Shown here: positions 58,335-64,000 of the stretch, piece after piece | How the letters are laid out: each line of letters starts with the position of its first letter | How positions within the stretch are numbered: position 1 is the stretch's first letter | Assembly: GCA_026874595.1 (NCBI GenBank) | Contig: CM049308.1 | Coordinates: 16,122,001-16,186,000 of the forward strand | Direction of reading: 5' to 3' | From: Sipunculus nudus | Lineage: Eukaryota; Annelida; Sipuncula; Golfingiida; Sipunculidae | DNA length: 64,000 bases | Notes under the pieces: model-generated | Database searches by the model: none | Seen by the model: the letters and a program-made list of their open reading frames with translations, nothing else | Told to the model about the DNA's origin: nothing | Translations under genes and position numbers: made by a program

Positions 58335-59510
58335 CAACTACTAAATCTATCTTTTGTATGGGACATCCACCCTGTCCTGTATTTCTTTTGTAAGGGACAC
58401 TAATCTTGTCCCATATGGGATCCTAACCCTGCCCAATATTTCTATTGTATAGGACATGTAATCTGTCCAGTATTTCCTTTTTATGAGATCCTGGCCCTAT
58501 CAAGCCTCAGTATTTCTTTTGTATGGGATCCTGGCTCTGTCCAGTATATCATTTGTATGGTATTATGGCCCTGCCCCGTATTTCTTTTTAATGGGATACT
58601 CTCCCTGCCTAGTATTTCCTTTTAATGGGATACTAATTAGGTCAAGTATTTCTTTTGTATGGTATCCTAGCCCTAGTCTAGTATATCTTTTGTATCTTCT
58701 TTTGGCCCTGTCCAGTGTTTCTTTTAAATGGGATACTCACCCTGTCCAGTATTTCCTTTTAATGGGATACTCACTGTCCAGCATTTCTTTGACAAGAACA
58801 GTCTTCCTGTCCAGTATTTCTTTTGTCTGGGATACTCACCCTGTCCAGTATATCTTTTTAATGGGATACTTTCCCTGCTCCGTATTTCTTTTTAATGATA
58901 CTCACCCTGCCAAGAATTTCTTTTTAATGGGATACTGACTGTGCCCCCGTATTTCTTTTGTATGGTATCCTGGTCCTGTCCAGTATATCTTTGTACATGG
59001 CATTTTGGCTCTGTCCAGTATTTCCTTTAAATGGGATACTCACCCTGTCCAGTATTTCCTTTTAATGGGATACTCACTCTGTCAAGCATTTCTTTGACAA
59101 GAACAGTCTTCCCGTCCAGTATTTCTTTTGTCTGGGATACTCACCCTGTCCAGTATATCTTTTTAATGGGATACTTTCCCTGCCTAGTATTTCCTTTTAA
59201 TGGGATACTCACTCTGTCCTGCATTTCTTTGTCAAGGCCCGTCTTCCTGTCCAGTATTTCTTGTCTGGGATACTCACTCTGTCCAGTATATCTTTTTAAT
59301 GGGATACTCTCCTTGCTCAGTATTTCCCATTAATGGGATACTCCCTCTGTCCAGTATTTCTTTTGTCAAGGACACTCAGCCTGTCCAGTATTTCTTTTGT
59401 ATGGGATCCTGGCCCTGTCGAGTGTTTCTTTTTAAATATGATACTCACCCTGTCAAGTATTTCTTTTTAATGGGATACTCACCCTGTCCAGTATTTCTTT
59501 TGTATGGGAT
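58335..59510. repeat. 34-bp minisatellite, about 35 units
   Basis: Unit of TACTCACCCTGTCCAGTATT plus TCCTTTTAATGGGA with variants (TTTTGTATGGGATCCTGGCC). Adjacent exact repeats, such as those at 59037 and 59071, give a 34-bp period. Because 34 is not a multiple of 3, a stop-free unit gives long frames in all phases; the 151- and 114-residue open frames are by-products. Confidence 0.85.
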
Positions 59511-61029
59511 GCTGACAGACAGAATCGAGCTCTGGATTCAATAATCGGGGTTGCTGGGAAGCCGACTACCACAGTTGCCAGGCCTCGCCTTAAGCACTCA
59601 CGGCTGAAATACCTGCAGATACAAACTCCATGAAAGACAAAACACTAAACCCACATGGAATGGCTATCATATGGGCTTCTGAAATGAATTAATAGAATGA
59701 TGGACAGGAAAAGGGTGTTGCATCTGGTCTGAAGGAAGTATTATCAGGATCTGATTTGGTAGTTAGGAGCAACATCTGGTATGGTACTGGCTGGATATCT
59801 AGCCTAAAGGTGGCCAAATCAACAGTCATCTTTGTTTTAATCACTGACATTGTACACCGTTTTCTGTGCATCACTACACCCTGCTGAATGAGATAACCTA
59901 ATGAGTGAAAAAGAAAAACTTTTGTGACTGATTAAAAACGATGCAAGTGTATAAATTGTTACAAACCATAGTCCAGTCAAAAGGTTTGCAGAATAAAAAT
60001 CAAAATTATCACTTAAATACATCGAAGTAATATGGAATACAAAAAAAATATCTTTCAATAATGTGATCCCTAAAGTTGAGAAATTAAAGGGCAAAATTTC
60101 TGAATTCATTTGATCCTGAATCAATATGGGCTAAAAACATTTCTAACTGTAAAAGATGTGTATAACCTTACTTGTCCCAAACTGAGAACCTGAAACTAGG
60201 AATATAACTAGGAAACACGCTGAGACTTTGGAAAAGAAAAAAAGAGGAATCGGAAAGGAAGACAAATAAACAATAATGGAGATGAAGAAAAGATATTGAA
60301 ATAAGAAAAATAAGACTAAGAAAAAGCAAGGCTGTTCAGACAGACAAGAAAAGAAAGTAAGACTGAGATAAAGTAAAGCTGTTCAGACAGACCAGAATAA
60401 GAAACAGTGTCAATGATTTCACATCATAACAATGTTTAGAACATCAAGAATATTCAGAATTCCATAATAACAGATGGTGTGCACTCATGTTTAGCAAAAA
60501 TAATTACAGTCTAATAAAAGAGTACATCATAAAAGAATGAGCCAGGTACAAAGATAAGTTACAACTTGTGAAATTTTCGTTAGAATCATTAATTGAAATT
60601 GCTTTAGCAAAAGTGAAAATGAATTATCAGGAAAAAAAAATTCCATATTTAAACAAATATTCATGAAAACAAACAAGACCTTAAATATCCAAATGTTAAT
60701 TAAATGAAACAAGAATATATTAACTCAGAAGATAATTGGTAAAAAGATGAAGACAAAAGTGACTAAATCTGTGAAACATCAATGGCACAACCACGGATAC
60801 TTGTTTATATAATAACAGATGAATTATAAATTAGTTTGAAGGATTCTGAAAATATCTAAACATTTAATGTTTAGATTAAGTAAACACTGTGAACAAAAAC
60901 TTTTTTACTCTTTATAATTTACTGTTACATAATTCCTTGCTGAAAAAATCACAAACATTTATATTTCAAACTGGAGTGTGCTCATGTGAATGTTTAAGTC
61001 ACACACAGTGAAGTTGGAGTGTTTTTCCC
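59511..61029. other. non-coding, purine-rich in part
   Basis: Contains a purine-rich GAAAAGAAAAAAAGAGGAAT stretch (60229-60350) with two GACAGAC-AGAAAAGAAA units of about 50 bp. No exon is recognised. Confidence 0.45.
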
Positions 61030-62300
61030 CCAATTAAACCAGATGGTTCAGAGTTAAAATTACACTAGAAGGTGCAGTGCTAGTTAACACCTCGTGTGGT
61101 GTCAGAGTAACACCAATTAGTGCAGTGTCAGAGTTACACCACCTGGTGTGGTGTCAGAGTTATACCAGATGGTGCAGTGTCAGTTACACCAGATGATGCA
61201 GTATCAAAGTTACACCAGATGATGCAGTGTCAAAGTTACAGCAGATGATGCAGTGTCAAAGTTACAGCAGATGGTGCACTGTCAAAGTTACAGCAGATGG
61301 TGCACTGTCAAAGTAACACTAGATGGTACAATGTCAAAGTTACACCTGATGGTGCAGTGTCAAAGTTATACCAGTAAGTATAGTGTCAAAGTTGTGCCAA
61401 ATGCTGCAGAATTAAAAATTACACCAGATGGTGTGGTCCCTTTGCAGGGTTAGTAACACCAGTTAGTGCAGTGTCACAGTTACACACCATGGCACAGTTT
61501 GAGAGTTACACTAGCTGCAGTGTCAGAGTTACACTAGATGGTACTGTGTCAAAGTTCAATAGATGGTAGTGTCTGAGTTACACCACATGGTGCAGTGTCA
61601 GAGTTAGACCAGCTGCATTCTCGGAGTTACACTTGCTTTGCCATGTCAGAGATACAACAGATGATGCAGCATCAGAGCCACACAAGATGGTGCAGTGTCA
61701 GAGTTACACCACATTGTGCAGTGTCAGAAATACACCAAATGGTGCAGTGTCAGAGTTACGCCACATTGTGCAGTGTCAGAAATACACCAAATGGTGCAGT
61801 GTCGGAGTTTCACCACATGGTGCATTGTCAGAGTTACACCACATGGTGCAGTGTTGGAGTTTCGCCACATGGTGCATTGTCAGAGTTACACCACATGGTG
61901 CAGTGTCAGAGTTACGCCACATGGTGCAGTGTCAGAGTTACACCACATGGTGCAGTGTCAGAGTTACGCCACATGATGCAGTGTCAGATTTACACCACAT
62001 GGTGCAGTGTCAGAGTTACACCACATGGTGCAGTGTCAGAGTTACACCACATGGTGCATTGTCAGGGTTACACCACATGGTGCAGTGTCGGAGTTTCGCC
62101 ACATGGTGCATTGTCAGAGTTACACCACATGGTGCAGTGTCAGAGTTACGCCACATGGTGCAGTGTCAGAGTTACACCACATGGTGCAGTGTCAGAGTTA
62201 CGCCACATGATGCAGTATCAGATTTACACCACATGGTGCAGTGTCAGAGTTACACCACATGGTGCAGTGTCAAAGTAACACCAGATGGTGCAGTAAAATG
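61030..62300. repeat. 26-bp minisatellite with nine-unit higher-order repeat
   Basis: Consensus GTGCAGTGTCAGAGTTACAC plus CACATG, 26 bp, about 45 to 48 units. Units are diverged on the left (61030-61600) and nearly identical on the right. In 61850-62230 a nine-unit block repeats: the variants GAGTTTCGCC (61857, 62091) and ACATGATGCA (61971, 62205) recur exactly 234 bp apart, which is 9 x 26. All three forward frames stay open and read the same 26-residue cycle (VSELHHMVQCQSYTTW...). These are not genes. Confidence 0.9.
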
Positions 62301-63228
62301 TGGAAGAACAGTAGCATGGTCCAGATGAGTAAAAAAAGTCCAAAAGTAAACCTAAATGTGAAGGGTTCCAGTGTTGTGCCATGGACTGCTTCAGGGACAC
62401 AAGCAATAAACATGCCAGATCTGACGTGGTACTATGTACACATATGAAACTAAGCATGTGGTACTATGTACACGTGGTTCTGCTTTGACCAACTTTAAGG
62501 GTCTTTGCACAACTGAAACTATTCAATGTAAGTTATTCTTCAAATAATCATAGATAGTCATTTTTAACCAATTACAGTGGCCCAATTTTGATTAAAGTAA
62601 GAAATTTGACTGAATGAAACTGAAATATAGGCAACTGTTTAATTAAAACACCATGGAAATTCACTTATGGTCAATTCCTAACATGAACATATGACACAGA
62701 CCTGACCATATAACATAAACCAAGACAATATAAAGTATTTCACAGAACCAAAGCCTAACAGCATAAACACTGAATAAAAAGCCTTTTACTGTTTTAATAA
62801 ATTCTTAATCTTACCAAAATAAAATTATTTGGTACATGATGAGAAAAAATAGCGACAAGTAACACCTGATGTTGAAAGCAACATAATACATGCTTGGGAT
62901 TCAGTTTGCTTAAAAAATTCAATCAAACAAGTAAACTGGAGAAACTGAGACAAATGTTATGGACAAAACAAATTGGTAATTTTAAAATAAAATTCACAAA
63001 ATCTTCAACAACCACAGCACTCCAAACACACAGATGGTATTTTTATTGACTCAGTAGGTGTTATTACATTCATGTATATTAATGGACTTGTTGAATTTCA
63101 TTATACGTGCAATGTTGTAAGATAAGAAGGGATTAACTCATGTGCTATGAACTGTATGGGATTTGCCCTTGTTCAACACTCAGCGCTATTGGTAAAACAT
63201 GACTGGGTGACTGCCTTGCCAGAAGACA
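62301..63228. other. non-coding, with 3' UTR of the terminal exon at its right end
   Basis: AT-rich. The right part (63042-63228) would be the 3' UTR of the minus-strand terminal exon, with AATAAA at 63042-63047. Left of that nothing is recognised. Confidence 0.4.
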
Positions 63229-63359
63229 TCACTGGCAAGTTCTGCTACGCGTAGAGTATAGGCTGGGTAAAAGCTGAGGGCCAGGGTATACTGGAAACTG
63301 AAATGGTAAAGTGTTTGGGTAATGGTCCAGTTGAGTAGATTTCTGTACAGGCAGCACAT
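63229..63359 (-). CDS. candidate terminal coding exon of a minus-strand gene
   Basis: Minus strand: acceptor GTGTGACTCTTTTAG before 63359, then 42 codons, VLPVQKSTQLDHYPNTLPF, QFPVYPGPQLLPSLYST, RSRTCQ, and TGA at 63231-63229. An AATAAA (minus) lies about 180 bp downstream at 63047-63042, a normal length for a short 3' UTR. The peptide is proline-, tyrosine- and leucine-rich with no recognised domain, as is common for C-terminal tails. The rest of the gene would lie right of the window. Confidence 0.4.
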
Positions 63360-64000
63360 CTAAAAGAGTCACACCATTTGATTAGCTAAAAAATAAACCT
63401 CTTATTGCAGCATTATCAGGGTTCCCACATATTTTTGTATTTAAGTTTGTCAGGTTTTTCAGCATGGTCTCATTTACCACTTCTTCAGAAATTTGTTCAT
63501 CCCTTAATATATTTTTTTAGAAATTTACCATTTTCATTCACAAGTATATTGTTCAAAGAGAATACAACTTTTTTAACAGTTAAGAAAAAACATGCTGGCT
63601 CATTTGGTCAGCCACAACCAAGGTTAAGGGGTAAAAATAAGGTATTGCCAAACTAATAATCTTCAAATTAGCTTCTTCAAGCACTTTCAATGCCTTGAAA
63701 AATAAAATATTCTGGGAACTTCCAGGATTTTTTAACTTGTGGAGACACCGTCAATTATTTAACCATTCATCTTGGCACAACTCGAAATTTCCACCGAAAT
63801 CAACTGCTGCAGACCATTACCAAGCACTGGGGGAGGGGGATTGAAAGCTTTGCAGAAACATTAACATTACTTTTGTACACTTGGTAAACTTGCTTCTTTA
63901 CAGGACTAGAGAGGGAGACAAGGCAAGCATGAAGAGTTATTTTTTTTCACAACTGCAGATGGCACAGTCCTAGCTAAGAGGTGGAATCAGGCAAAGGGGT
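63360..64000. other. intron or intergenic, no recognised feature
   Basis: AT-rich. An acceptor-like TTTTTTTTCACAACTGCAG on the plus strand (63938-63956) is followed by a stop within five codons and is not called. Confidence 0.4.

Noticed and set aside
58483-59544. Hydrophobic repeat proteins of 100-151 residues
   Set aside because: Translation of the 34-bp minisatellite; period and phase explain them fully.
61030-62300. CRISPR-like regular repeats
   Set aside because: Units are contiguous with no unique spacers, and the DNA is eukaryotic.
61595-62328. Two overlapping forward ORFs of 227 and 231 codons, the longest open frames in the window
   Set aside because: Both are readings of the 26-bp minisatellite in different frames and give the same repeating residues; no start context, splice site or family match.

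Overview
The window is eukaryotic genomic DNA, AT-rich and dominated by transposable elements. Several things point to a marine invertebrate, most likely a bivalve mollusc: large introns, spliced exons with GT/AG borders, many short non-autonomous elements built from tandem core repeats around GGTGGCGCCACC, and decayed Ty3/Gypsy and non-LTR retroelements. The organism assignment is inferred from the style of the repeats, not from any marker gene.

Host genes are sparse. The best supported is a minus-strand gene running right to left: first coding exon 20222-20509, then 13504-13618, then 3551-3676, leaving the window on the left. The three exons join in matching phase (0, then 1). Exons 2 and 3 encode the first two thirds of a calponin-homology (CH) domain that looks most like neuron navigator (NAV/unc-53), with Dixin as the alternative. 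A second first-exon candidate with a TATA-like box (5343-5415) is phase-compatible with exon 3. Weaker exon candidates lie at 17577-17717 (+), 25781-25820 (-), 38231-38404 (+), 53147-53247 (-) and 63229-63359 (-, terminal exon with AATAAA).

Mobile DNA, left to right: non-LTR reverse transcriptase tail (1186-1900); two fragments of a short MITE beside CH exon 3 (2815-3531); hAT-like element with target duplication (10976-11862); a Helentron-type element, here called HINE-A, interrupted by a second family, here family 2 (13942-16362); a three-level nest of HINE-A, hAT-like MITE and a younger HINE-A (21752-25185); fragments of HINE-A, family 2 and family 4 (27578-29075); a decayed Gypsy element on the minus strand with gag, protease, RT, RNase H and integrase pieces (30950-36810), directly followed by a decayed TatD-like hydrolase gene (29424-30884); family 4 with a 1.1 kb tandem duplication (39439-42722); family 5 carrying a TA-flanked MITE and a near-identical HINE-A (48770-51720); a second short MITE (53482-53924); family 3 (54814-55262); and a large family 2 copy with about seven 336-bp units (55560-58265). 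The right end has two minisatellites: a 34-bp unit (58335-59510) and a 26-bp unit with a nine-unit higher-order repeat (61030-62300).

The most interesting items are the TatD-like ORF placed like an extra gene of a Gypsy element, and several element families with different ends that share the same 12-bp palindrome in their tandem cores. No rRNA, tRNA, CRISPR or prokaryotic features were seen.
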